Assembly: GCA_002747015.1 (NCBI GenBank)
Contig: NVXI01000006.1
Span: forward strand, 132,462 to 184,772
DNA from: Zetaproteobacteria bacterium
GTDB lineage: Bacteria; Pseudomonadota; Alphaproteobacteria; Micavibrionales; Micavibrionaceae
Length of the DNA: 52,311 nt
Reading direction: 5' to 3'
Position 1 is the first letter of the stretch, and every line of letters begins with the position of its first letter. The translations under genes were made by a program, and so were the position numbers. This document shows positions 1 to 9,700 of the stretch, piece after piece. The notes under the pieces were generated by a model. The model was not told the origin of the DNA, ran no database searches, and saw only the letters and a program-made list of their open reading frames with translations.

Positions 1-1268
1 TTTTTCCATTCAAGGGTGACGTTCATTCCATCCGTAATTGTTAATATTGCGGTGGCGGTGCCTATTTCTTTGAATAACGTTCCATTGGGGGTAATGTTAA
101 ATGTCGGTACTGATATTTCATCTAAATCATCGCGTGACAAGTCATGACGCTTAGCTGCTGAGTCTAGTGCTTTTTCGATGAGTTTTTTCGCGCTAGGGTA
201 TTTTATCTTTTTTAGCATTTCATTTAGAGCGTTAATACTTTGAAGGCTTGGTAATTCACCCAGAGTATAAATACAAACATTTCCTATTTTGGGAGATATT
301 GCTCCCCACTCAGGAATTTTTTTATAACAAAACAGCCCTAAATTGGCAGTATGTTGATTAACACTCTCATCGGGGCTTGCTAAAGTAGACCATATTAAGC
401 CTTTAATAAGTGTACGGTTTGTTTCATTACTTAAAGGTAAATCGCTATCTGACCTTGTGCTTTTAATTTTCTCATTGCGGATATGTGTAAACCATAGCTC
501 TATATATTTTTTGTAGCTATTAAATCCTAGCTCTTTAATGAGAGGTTGTATATTTTTTAGCCACTTTTGAGATGGTTTTGAAGAGGTGGCGGTAAGTGCA
601 TGTTTTAGTATTTCCTGCCAGTCTTTATGTTCTTTGGCGGTCATTTCCCTCAGGTCATTGATAATTATCTTTGACCAATTATGATCATCTATAATGACAA
701 TGCCGTTATCGCGATCAAGTAGTTTTTGAGCGCGTTTTTCTAGTGTTTTGTACTCGCTATAGGAGTGCGAATTTATTTCGGTAATCCTTTTGCATTCCTC
801 TATATGATTTTTGATTTCGGAGGGTATGGGCATGTCTTTATATTTTTTTTCGATAACCCCAAGGATGTTATTTTGCGGTATCCATATAATATTTCTACTA
901 AGAGCTTCATTTGCAAAAAAGAGAAAGTGAGCAAGGTCATTATCAGTGAAGGGAAGTTTCTTTCTAATATTTTGTGAAAGAATAAGTTGCAAGATATAAA
1001 GGCCAGCGTGCTTATAATTTGTCATCCAATTGTTAATGTCCTTTGGTTGTTGTGATAAAAGGTTAACATAGACATCGAAAGCCATATATATAAGGTCAAT
1101 AAGCTCATTTTTATTCAAAGTTGAAATTTCTTTGTATGCTTTTAGATCGCCTAGTTTAAGATTATAGGGATCATTGTTCTGTACAGCTTCGTTTATCGTA
1201 TTTTCTACGATATTAACGACATTATCATTGTATTCTCGTTTTTTAAGAGAGCTGAATTTTTCTGACAT
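1..1268 (-). CDS. DUF4132-like protein, 5' part (runs off left edge)
   Basis: An open frame on the minus strand starts at ATG 1266-1268 (MSEKFSSLKKREYND) and stays open for about 422 codons to the window edge, so the C-terminus is missing. The visible part is soluble, helical and charged, with no signal peptide or membrane segment. Near the edge it reads KKIKYPSAKKLIEKAL, then a DLSRDDLDE segment and VPTFNITPNG. This resembles the helical repeat region and the LSxEDLxELxVPxFGLDxxG signature of DUF4132 proteins (MolR/WGR-associated family), whose function is poorly known. No clear Shine-Dalgarno precedes the start. The family call rests on one motif and is moderate; the existence of the gene is well supported by the long intact frame. 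Confidence 0.7.
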   Translation of the reverse strand, partial: MSEKFSSLKKREYNDNVVNIVENTINEAVQNNDPYNLKLGDLKAYKEISTLNKNELIDLIYMAFDVYVNLLSQQPKDINNWMTNYKHAGLYILQLILSQNIRKKLPFTDNDLAHFLFFANEALSRNIIWIPQNNILGVIEKKYKDMPIPSEIKNHIEECKRITEINSHSYSEYKTLEKRAQKLLDRDNGIVIIDDHNWSKIIINDLREMTAKEHKDWQEILKHALTATSSKPSQKWLKNIQPLIKELGFNSYKKYIELWFTHIRNEKIKSTRSDSDLPLSNETNRTLIKGLIWSTLASPDESVNQHTANLGLFCYKKIPEWGAISPKIGNVCIYTLGELPSLQSINALNEMLKKIKYPSAKKLIEKALDSAAKRHDLSRDDLDEISVPTFNITPNGTLFKEIGTATAILTITDGMNVTLEWK

Positions 1269-1454
1269 ATAAAAATTATTATATGTTTGGGGTGGTAATG
1301 TCCAAAATTTAGATCAAATATTTCATTTTCTGCCTTGCCCTTTGTATTCTCTAATTCAAAACATGGAAGACATGAGCTATTTACTTAGTAGGGTAGAGCG
1401 CATATTATATCCTGACAATTATATAGAATGATTAATAATAATGATGAGGTTTCT

Positions 1455-1898
1455 ATGCGCTTAATTACAAGTTTAACTTTGTTATCTGTACTTATGTTAG
1501 GGTCATATACAGCGTTTGCTAAAACGGATAAGCCTGAAACAACAGCAATTGAAGATGTTATAGAACGTGTTTTTGGCATGAAAGAAAAGGCCATAATAAA
1601 AGAATATTTTGGTCGCAAAGAAACAAGAAATGTACATCACCAAAAGAAGGGGAAATCTAAGGAATTTCCTCCTGGTCTTGCTAAAAAGAAAACATTGCCT
1701 CCAGGCTTGGCCAAGCATTTAGAAAAAAATGGTGTATTACCACCGGGTTTGGCCAAAAGAGATTTGCCTGAAGATCTGAGAAATCGCCTGCCTGAATCTA
1801 GAAAGGGAACCCATCGTGTTATTGTTGATAATGATGTTGTTCTCATTGAAAAAGGCACGGAAATTATTCTTGATATCTTAAAGGATATCGTGGAGTAA
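1455..1898 (+). CDS. small secreted protein with PPGLAK repeats
   Basis: A 147-residue protein. ATG 1455 is chosen over the in-frame ATG 1428 because it is preceded by GATGAGG at good spacing and starts directly with a signal peptide (MRLITSLTLLSVLMLGSYTAFA, cleavage after AFA). The mature part is basic and has three PPGLAK copies (FPPGLAK, LPPGLAK, LPPGLAK) at about residues 66-100, followed by a degenerate LPEDLRNRLPES. The C-terminus (RVIVDNDVVLIEKGTEIILDIL) looks like a short beta hairpin plus helix. Similar periplasmic proteins with PPG-x-AK linkers and a 'vvlid..t..ildil' tail are common in proteobacteria, usually annotated as hypothetical or RcnB-like. Function is not recognised; a periplasmic location is inferred from the signal peptide. 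Confidence 0.75.
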   Translation: MRLITSLTLLSVLMLGSYTAFAKTDKPETTAIEDVIERVFGMKEKAIIKEYFGRKETRNVHHQKKGKSKEFPPGLAKKKTLPPGLAKHLEKNGVLPPGLAKRDLPEDLRNRLPESRKGTHRVIVDNDVVLIEKGTEIILDILKDIVE

Positions 1899-2076
1899 GT
1901 GATTTGCGGCTTGTCGTTAAATTATATCACTTGATCAGGGACAATATTGATAAGTAATATTTATGGATGATTCTATTTTTTTAGTGAGAGTTTTTAAGAA
2001 TAAAAATTTATAATAATTATTATCAGGCCGCAGGCGGTGGTTACTGTGCATAACGGCGTAGTATTAAGGTGAAAAT

Positions 2077-3078
2077 GTGCATTTTGATCTCCCTTACATT
2101 TTAATGTCTGCGCAGCGTAAGCGAGAAGCTATGCTCTCTTATGCGATGCAGGATAAATTCTTTGCTGAAGTTACGCATAATCTTGTTGATTTTGGTCATG
2201 AGATTAACTTTTCTTTACGCGGCGGGGCTGGCGCATATCAGCCTTTTTCTTTGAGTACGGAGAAAATTGACACACCGGAAAAGCAACAACAATTCTCGAG
2301 TGGTTTTTGGGATATGGTTGAGCAGGGAAATATCAGTGCAAAGCTGTGTTTTTCTATGCTTTCGAGTGCAGATGTGAATGCCCATTATTTTTTGCATGAA
2401 TTGATGCATTTTTATCAGGATATGCATGGCCTTTATTTATTACCCATACATGAGCAGGGCGTATTCCCAATCCTTCTTGACGCTAAAAGCGATATAGTAG
2501 CAATTTTATTCTGTGAGGCATGGGCAGAGGTTGAGGCAATACGTACGTCTTGGGCCTTGCGGGAGAGCGGGCATCCAAGTGGTTGGAACGGAGCGATGGC
2601 CTCTGCGGATTGGAGAGGGTTGGCGTGTGCCTATGATGATGATTTGAATAGTGGTGTTGATGAAGCCAAGGCCGCGGCAAATACATTTCACCGTTGGTAT
2701 GAGGGGAAGCATCGTCGTTTCTACGAAAATCATGCTTTAAGAATTCACGAAATTAATTTGGCACGTTTTAAAGAGGGCGTAGAGAACATAAATGAAGCAG
2801 ATCTGACACAGAATTTTAGAGCGTTGGAATTGCCTATGTTGATTGCCCGTATTCCAAAGGGTGGTATTCCTAAATTCTTTCATCAAATTGATTGGGAGAG
2901 TGATGTGTATGCTCAGGTGTCTACGCCTGATGTTTGTGCACGTGTACAGATACTGGAAGATGTTTATGGCGTTGATGATAATCCTAATATTCAGGATATA
3001 AAATGTGGTGCGCCGCCGTATTTGTGGCATCGTTTGCACGCTGCACAGAAGGCGGCCTCAGAAGTTCTACCGCAGTGA
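2077..3078 (+). CDS. HELMH-motif metallopeptidase-like protein
   Basis: A 333-residue protein starting at GTG 2077, with AAGGTG five bases upstream. A later ATG at 2104 would remove nine residues and has no better ribosome site. Residues 107-111 are HELMH, a match to the zinc-binding HExxH motif, inside a hydrophobic helix (YFLHELMHFYQ). About 36-40 residues downstream is CEAWAEVEA, whose Glu147 or Glu151 could be the third zinc ligand of a gluzincin-type protease. No signal peptide or transmembrane segment is visible, so it is probably cytoplasmic or exported by another route. It converges on the fibre operon (31 bp between stops). I do not recognise a named family; the metallopeptidase assignment is inferred from the motif pair alone. 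Confidence 0.65.
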   Translation: MHFDLPYILMSAQRKREAMLSYAMQDKFFAEVTHNLVDFGHEINFSLRGGAGAYQPFSLSTEKIDTPEKQQQFSSGFWDMVEQGNISAKLCFSMLSSADVNAHYFLHELMHFYQDMHGLYLLPIHEQGVFPILLDAKSDIVAILFCEAWAEVEAIRTSWALRESGHPSGWNGAMASADWRGLACAYDDDLNSGVDEAKAAANTFHRWYEGKHRRFYENHALRIHEINLARFKEGVENINEADLTQNFRALELPMLIARIPKGGIPKFFHQIDWESDVYAQVSTPDVCARVQILEDVYGVDDNPNIQDIKCGAPPYLWHRLHAAQKAASEVLPQ

Positions 3079-3108
3079 TTGTCTCTATTGTATTTTTGTA
3101 CTGGGAGG

Positions 3109-6100
3109 TTATTTTCTAACACACCGTGTTTTTGTATCTACATTTTTATCAAAGCTAGCTTGTGTGCCGTTATACATTCTTTGTGTACGTGCATTTGCAT
3201 TACTAATTTCTGTGGATGACCAGTAATATGACCCAGAGACTCCATTTGCAATATCGCCGATTGTTGGCGCACCACTATTCCAAATTAGGTTCAGTTCGTC
3301 TTCTGCGGGTAGGTACCAGTCACTATAACCATGCGCGGTTAAACTGTCACAATATTCTGCGGCGGCATGGGTTGTTGGATCGGCAACAAGGGCGGCGGTG
3401 TTGCCATCACCGTCGGTTAAGCTGTCTGCGGGGGCATCATCATACGTTGCATCATCCCATGGCCCAGAAGCATTTTCATAAGTAATATTTGTCATATACA
3501 TAGGCGCACCGCCATCAGGAGAATTCCCGACATGGTAAGATCCATTTTTACAAAGAGTATTGACGTTAAGTGGCGTTGCCAGACAAGCATCATTACTCGC
3601 TTCGTATATAATTTGGATTTCTGGCTGTGTTAAAGCACGGTTATAAAGGCGCATGTCATCCATATTGCCTGAGTCAAATGTGCTAGACCAATTTGAACGT
3701 GCGAAGCCGATTAAGAGGTCGCCAGAACCTGTGTCTGGGGCAACACTTATCGCTCCTGTATAAATAAGAGTTGCATTTAAATAATAATTTACGGCGGATC
3801 CATCCCACGTAACGGTTACATAATTCCACGTATCTATGGGGAAAAGCCAGCCTGTATAATCCGAGCTCGGCGCGGAGCCGTCTCTGTTATGTTGAACTGC
3901 TAAGCGTATTTTACCGTTTATTATATTTCCGCCGCCACTTGTACGCCCTATAATCCATCCGCTACCCCATCCACCAGTGTTATTCTTTGATATAAGGGAC
4001 GGTCTGATTGTGCCTGCCACCGTGCTATCAAAATAGACCCAGCTACTCATTGTGTAGGCAGTGTTAATGTCTAATGTCGCATCATGAGAAACTGTAATTA
4101 CGTCATTGGTTTCATCAAAACTAAGTGCGGCGGCATTCACGCCAGAAATTGTTTCTTCCGTGGTATCATCATTTACGCCGTCACTCCATATTCCGTTATT
4201 ACTGGCGCTGGATGAATCTGCGATTGTTGATCCCGTCGTTTCATTCATTGTCCAATGTGCTACAAGACCGTTTTGCGGTATGTTCACGCCTTGTCCGATG
4301 ACAGATATCCATTCATCACCCTCACAATACTGTACAGTATCAAAGTCAGTGTTGTAGCGTAGTTCTGCCGCCAACCCCGTTGGATTTGTACATCCGCCGC
4401 CGCCATTACCCGCTGGGCCCATCGCGATCCAGTTGGATCCATTACAATATTGCATTACATCATAATCCGTATTGAACAGGATTTCCCCTTGTAGCCCTGC
4501 AGGTGAGGTGCAGTTACGTGATGTACATATTCCGCCCGTGCTTCCATATAATTCGGCAATTTCTAAAGAGGTTAGTGCATCGCTATATATGCGAAAATCA
4601 TCAAGACTACCAATACTATTCATTATCCCAACTTCAACAGATGTCCTTATATTTGCAGTATTTGAGTTGCTATCTGTTTGCACGCCATCAACGTATGCTG
4701 ACATTCCTGTTGTATCAACTACAACGGCGTAATGATGCCAATTAGTATCGGCCGGTACACCATCAAAGCAAAAATGGCTTACATAATATTTGCTGAAAGT
4801 AATTTGAGTTGATGTGCAGCCACTTTGACCAATACTAAATTGATAGCCATCTGTTCCATCAATCCCTCTTCTAAACATACGGTTAGTTTGATTTGCGGTT
4901 GATTTCTTTATCCATCCTGAAATGGTCATTGTATTATCTGTTATATTCAGGTTGGCATCATTTCCTACATTTATTGAGTCATCAACACCATCGAACGCAA
5001 TTGCTGTACCGTCTTGGCCGGCGATAGTTTCCTCGGTAACGTCGTTGTTCACGCCGTCCGTCCATGTTCCAGTGTTTGAGTTAACGGAGGAGTCTGCGAT
5101 TACTGCACCACTTGTTTCGTCTAGTTTCCAATGTCCAATTAGGTTGGAGGTTGTCGCGGTGCATGATGAGCCAAGGCCGTATAATTTACTAACCTCTGTG
5201 GCTGATAAAGTTCGATCATACATGCGAACATCGTCAATATTTCCTGTGATATAGTTTCCGCCCCCTTGACGCGACCCAATTGTTACGGGGTGCGCCGCAT
5301 CGGACACGGCTGTTCCTACGGGGGTGGACGGTGTTGATACGGCTAAGCTGCTTGCGTTAATATAGATCGCGGGCGTGTTTGTTGTGCTATCACTATTATA
5401 GGCGATGGTTACATGGCTCCATTGATTAAGGGGAAGTGTGCTTGCACCAGTTTCCCAATCGCCATATGTTGTCGAGAATGCATGAGAGAATTTAATAATA
5501 CTTGGTGTTCCTTGAGAATGCCATCCTGCATTAGGCGGGAATGTTCCAGTATCACTTTTGTCTATGACGCGGCCAAATGTGCCCCAATTGGTTGGGTACA
5601 CCCAATATGATATTGTTCCACCGCCGATGAAAATATCATCGAAATTATTTGCTGCTGCGCCGATTACTATGTTGTCATCTCCATCAAAATTTAGAGACGT
5701 TGATATTTTACCTGATGTTGTATCCGAAGCCGCATCCATCCCCCCGCCCATTGACCCATTATTACCTGAGGAGGAGTTGTCTGTTACGGTTGTGCCACTG
5801 GTTTCATCCAATTCCCAATGTCCAACAAGACCGTTTTTTAAAGTATCAGCGGGGCCAATGCCGACCCAACTGGATGAATTGCAATATTGTAATGCAGAAA
5901 CATCGGCGTTGAATATCATTTCACCTGTGACACCATTGGGAGATGTACACGTATAGTTTGTTCCGGTGTAGTTATAAAGCGCCGTTATATCTGTGGCAGA
6001 AAGGGTGCGATTATAAACGCGTACGTCGTCTATTGTTCCATCAAAGTCCCATGCCATACTTGGGAAATAACCTATATACATTCTGCCTGTTGAACCACCG

Positions 6101-6717
6101 GTGGGGTCGTTGGCATACCCTTGCGTACTGACTAGGGTTCCATTTAGATAAACACTAATTTGATCGGTAGCTACATCACGCGACATCACTATATGGTACC
6201 AAGTACCTGTTGTCAGTGTTGTATTATACGTTAAGCCAACATTCGAACCTGCGCCGTATTCATGTGTTATAAATATATCATTACCATCAATGGTTAAGGC
6301 ATATAGGTTGTTTTCTACTTCTGCTTCCCCTGCGCTTTGCCAGCCGACTATTCTTTGGCGTCCTGAAACACTATTTGCGTTAATCCATGCCGATATAGCC
6401 ATATCTCCGGTAATTTGCAGAGATGCATCATTGCCCGCGTCAATACCGTCATCGCTACCGTCAAATGTTAGACCCGTATTGATTTGTCCCGTTATGGTTT
6501 CTTCGGCGACATCGTTATTTACCCCATCAACCCATGTTCCGGTATTCGATCCAGAAGAATCTGCGATGGAACTTCCTGATGTTTCGTCTAACTCCCAATG
6601 TCCTACAAGTCCGGTGGTGTAATCCGGAGGAGGTGATTGTGCATATGAGGCGCCGGGACAGAGGAGGGCTATTCCAATTAAAGATAGTTTTATAAATCTG
6701 ACAGGGGATAGGCGCAT
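3109..6717 (-). CDS. secreted multi-LamG lectin-like protein with DUF1566-type C-terminus
   Basis: A 1202-residue protein, last gene of the fibre operon. ATG 6717 is preferred (AGGGG ten bases upstream); an in-frame GTG at 6726 lies too close to that site. A signal peptide ends at about residue 27 (CPGASYA). Four LamG/concanavalin-A-like domains follow at about residues 38-248, 298-513, 527-723 and 818-1040, each opening with a 'HWxLDETSG' or HWTMNETTG motif and ending with 'YNRTLS', YDRTLS or YNRALT next to a DDxR motif. Between them are Cys-bounded minimodules (CTSPNGVTGEMIF, CTSPAGLQGEILF, CTNPTGLAAELRY). Residues about 1045-1202 match the DUF1566/Lcl C-terminal domain (WYLPAEDEL, YYWSSTE, terminal CVRK), a C-type-lectin-like fold known from collagen-binding and fibre-tip proteins. 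Glycan or matrix binding at the cell surface is inferred. It lacks head repeats and S74, so it could be a fibre tip partner or a free secreted lectin. Confidence 0.85.
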   Translation of the reverse strand: MRLSPVRFIKLSLIGIALLCPGASYAQSPPPDYTTGLVGHWELDETSGSSIADSSGSNTGTWVDGVNNDVAEETITGQINTGLTFDGSDDGIDAGNDASLQITGDMAISAWINANSVSGRQRIVGWQSAGEAEVENNLYALTIDGNDIFITHEYGAGSNVGLTYNTTLTTGTWYHIVMSRDVATDQISVYLNGTLVSTQGYANDPTGGSTGRMYIGYFPSMAWDFDGTIDDVRVYNRTLSATDITALYNYTGTNYTCTSPNGVTGEMIFNADVSALQYCNSSSWVGIGPADTLKNGLVGHWELDETSGTTVTDNSSSGNNGSMGGGMDAASDTTSGKISTSLNFDGDDNIVIGAAANNFDDIFIGGGTISYWVYPTNWGTFGRVIDKSDTGTFPPNAGWHSQGTPSIIKFSHAFSTTYGDWETGASTLPLNQWSHVTIAYNSDSTTNTPAIYINASSLAVSTPSTPVGTAVSDAAHPVTIGSRQGGGNYITGNIDDVRMYDRTLSATEVSKLYGLGSSCTATTSNLIGHWKLDETSGAVIADSSVNSNTGTWTDGVNNDVTEETIAGQDGTAIAFDGVDDSINVGNDANLNITDNTMTISGWIKKSTANQTNRMFRRGIDGTDGYQFSIGQSGCTSTQITFSKYYVSHFCFDGVPADTNWHHYAVVVDTTGMSAYVDGVQTDSNSNTANIRTSVEVGIMNSIGSLDDFRIYSDALTSLEIAELYGSTGGICTSRNCTSPAGLQGEILFNTDYDVMQYCNGSNWIAMGPAGNGGGGCTNPTGLAAELRYNTDFDTVQYCEGDEWISVIGQGVNIPQNGLVAHWTMNETTGSTIADSSSASNNGIWSDGVNDDTTEETISGVNAAALSFDETNDVITVSHDATLDINTAYTMSSWVYFDSTVAGTIRPSLISKNNTGGWGSGWIIGRTSGGGNIINGKIRLAVQHNRDGSAPSSDYTGWLFPIDTWNYVTVTWDGSAVNYYLNATLIYTGAISVAPDTGSGDLLIGFARSNWSSTFDSGNMDDMRLYNRALTQPEIQIIYEASNDACLATPLNVNTLCKNGSYHVGNSPDGGAPMYMTNITYENASGPWDDATYDDAPADSLTDGDGNTAALVADPTTHAAAEYCDSLTAHGYSDWYLPAEDELNLIWNSGAPTIGDIANGVSGSYYWSSTEISNANARTQRMYNGTQASFDKNVDTKTRCVRK

Positions 6718-6730
6718 TTCTTTCACGCCC

Positions 6731-9700
6731 CTATCTTTGTTGCTTACGTTGAATAATAATCATTATTCCAATACCGCCAAGTAAGCCAAACAGCATCATT
6801 AGGTATGGCATCATGGATGCTTTGCCTACATTATTGCCTGCCATTTTATTAAGCAACGCGACTTGTTCGTTTAAGTTGGTAATAGCTGCATTGGTTTCTA
6901 TTTGTGCAGATTTAAGGGCTTTGTTTTCCGCGTTAAGCTCTTTTGTGGCTTCGATCATTGGCGCTATTAATCCAACATAGTTTACCGATTTTGTACCCAT
7001 TTCATCTTGCGCAGTATGCACAAGCTCAGGGAATATTTTTTCTAGATCTTGAGCCATTACACCGAATTCTAAACGAGCATCCTTATCGTCTTTCATTCGG
7101 AATGAATAGGTGTCGATTTGGTCAATTTTATTTAACAGATTACCGGATATAGTTAGTGGCTCTATATCTGTTTTTAAACGACGATCAGATACATCGGTGA
7201 TTGTGCCAGTGTATTCAATGTCACCCAAAACATCTAGCTCAACGCCAGCTGCCGGAACTTGCCCAATACCAATTGAGTCCGTGCTTAAGTCACCATAAAG
7301 CGTGTTACCAATATTCAGATGGTTTGATGTTGTAATAAGAGGTGCATTAATGCCATTACCAATAAAGATATTACCGCTACCAGTTGTTGTAAGATTACCA
7401 GCTTGATACCCAAGGGCTGTATTGTCATTACCGAGTGTATTTGCAGCAAGAGATGATGATCCTATGGAGGTGTTGTTGTTACCGTCACTGTTAACATAGA
7501 GCGCGTGATGCCCAACGCCGACGTTATCAGCGCCGGATTCGTTGTCGACCATTGCGCTAGACCCCATGGCAACATTATGAGTACCGTCATTGGCGGAAGG
7601 AGTGGCAGAGCCGCGCAGGGCTCTAAACCCAACGGCGACGTTGGAGCCGCTATTGCCGGTGGTTTCATCATCGGCGTATTCCATCGCGTATGCACCAAAG
7701 GCGGTGTTTTTGTGTCTACCCACGCTGCTATCTAATGCGCCATACCCGCTGGCGGTGTTGTCGTCACCCGTTGTATTGTTATAGAGCGCTCTATAACCTT
7801 GTGCAGAGTTACGAGTGCCATTTGTATTACTACGCAAGGTAGCAGTACCATGAGCGGTGTTATAACTCGCAGTCGTATTTAAGTATAGAGCGTGGTAACC
7901 GGTGGCTGTATTTGAAAGACCCGTTGAGTTGACCGATAAAGCTTCCATACCAAAGGCGGTGTTTCTGTCCCCTGTGGTGGTGCCAGCGCCAGCGGTGACA
8001 CCAACAAATGTGTTGTATTGTCCGCCGCCAAGGATGGCTGCACCAGCATTTTCGCCCATGAATAAATTGTCATCCACGCCGTAATCCGCGTAGGCGTCGG
8101 ATAGGTCGTTGATGGCGCTTGCTCCGCTGCCACTGCCCATTTCACTAAACGTTGAACAGTCATGAGAGTATTCCATTTTATCTGATGTATCGTTAAAGCG
8201 AAGACAACCGGCCTGATTTCCTGCGCCGCCATCAAGACGGATATCACCGCTTGCGATGTGTAATTTACTCTCAATACTATCAGAGGAAAAATCACCAAGA
8301 CCCATATCGCCGTCTGCTCTTTCAATATGCATAACTTCTGTTGTTCCGCCGCTGTTGAGGACTTCCATAACGAAGTGATCGCCAGCTGCGCCATCATACG
8401 CCAGGTTGAAACCTCGTGCGTAATCTCCGCCATTTCTCTCACGTAGTTGAAGTTCTGCTCTTGACGTATTGCTGTTATCAACACCTGAACCAATGCGAAG
8501 GATTGTATCGGTAGTGTTTCCAGCCGTTATAACATCAAGTGTTCCAGTGGGAGAAGTCGTGCCAACTCCGACACGGCCATTATCACCGATAAACATTTTT
8601 GTATCTGATCCTGAAGTGCCACCTGTGCGGAATTCAAAACCATCGGTGCCCATGTCGTAGTTAATATCACCAGATGTGCCATCGCCATTTGTAAAATGTA
8701 GTCGCGCATCATTTGTTGTATTTACAAGATGTAATACGGCGGCAGTAGCGGGTGTAACAGTGCCTATTCCTAGATTTCCACCCATAATGGCCATTGTATT
8801 GGCTTGTGATAAGTCAACACCGTTTTGATCATCCATGAAGATACCAAAGCTGCTTACTCCTGAAACAATGGGATCAACGCCGATTGGTGCACCCATACCA
8901 AAACCAACCGAGAAATCTCCCGTTACATTGACTTCGTTAATCATCGCAACACTGGAAAAACCATTGGCAATTACATTACTACCCATGGCAAACGTATTAT
9001 TTCCGGAAGCGGTTGAGCTGGAACCCATAGCGAAAGCGTTGTTTGAGCTTGCTACCGTCCAAGACCCCATCGCGACGGCCTGTTGTCCGCTGGCAATAGT
9101 ATTTGATCCAGCTGCAAATGAATTATCGTTTGTTGCTCTTGTATTGTAATTAGTAGCAAAGCTTCTCGAGCCAATGCTGGCATCATCCCATTGTGTACCA
9201 TTGACTGTTCCAGCTCTGAAAGATCCTTTTGATTTATCAAAGAACATGCGGGCATCATGATTGGTATCAGTTGTGTCGGCAAGTTGAGTTGATCCAAAGA
9301 CAAAGTCGTCGGTGGCATAGGCCACAGCAGAGCTTTTAGCGCGGACAACATTGCTGCTCACTTCGAATAATCCAGCGCCAGAGCCACTGGCAGCGCCCAT
9401 TTCTGCGTATGTTGAACAATCGTGAGAATATTCGATTTTTGTGCTGGTTGAGTTATAGCGGATACAACCTTTATTCGCGGATGCACTAACATCATCTATT
9501 TGGAATTCTCCACCAATTACGGCGAATTTATCGCTGGCTGTGAAATCATAAGCGCTGTTGGATTCAGCTACGCCGCCGCCAAAGTAAAATACAGCAGATC
9601 TATTTCCGCTAACCAATGGACGTGTTGTCTGGTTAGTGCTATGTAAACCAACGCCAATTGAGCTGGCACCACTTACTTCTGCTGATCTACCTGCTGATAA

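Noticed and set aside
765..977. Plus-strand ORF of 70 codons
   Set aside because: It lies opposite the long DUF4132-like frame, which is better supported.
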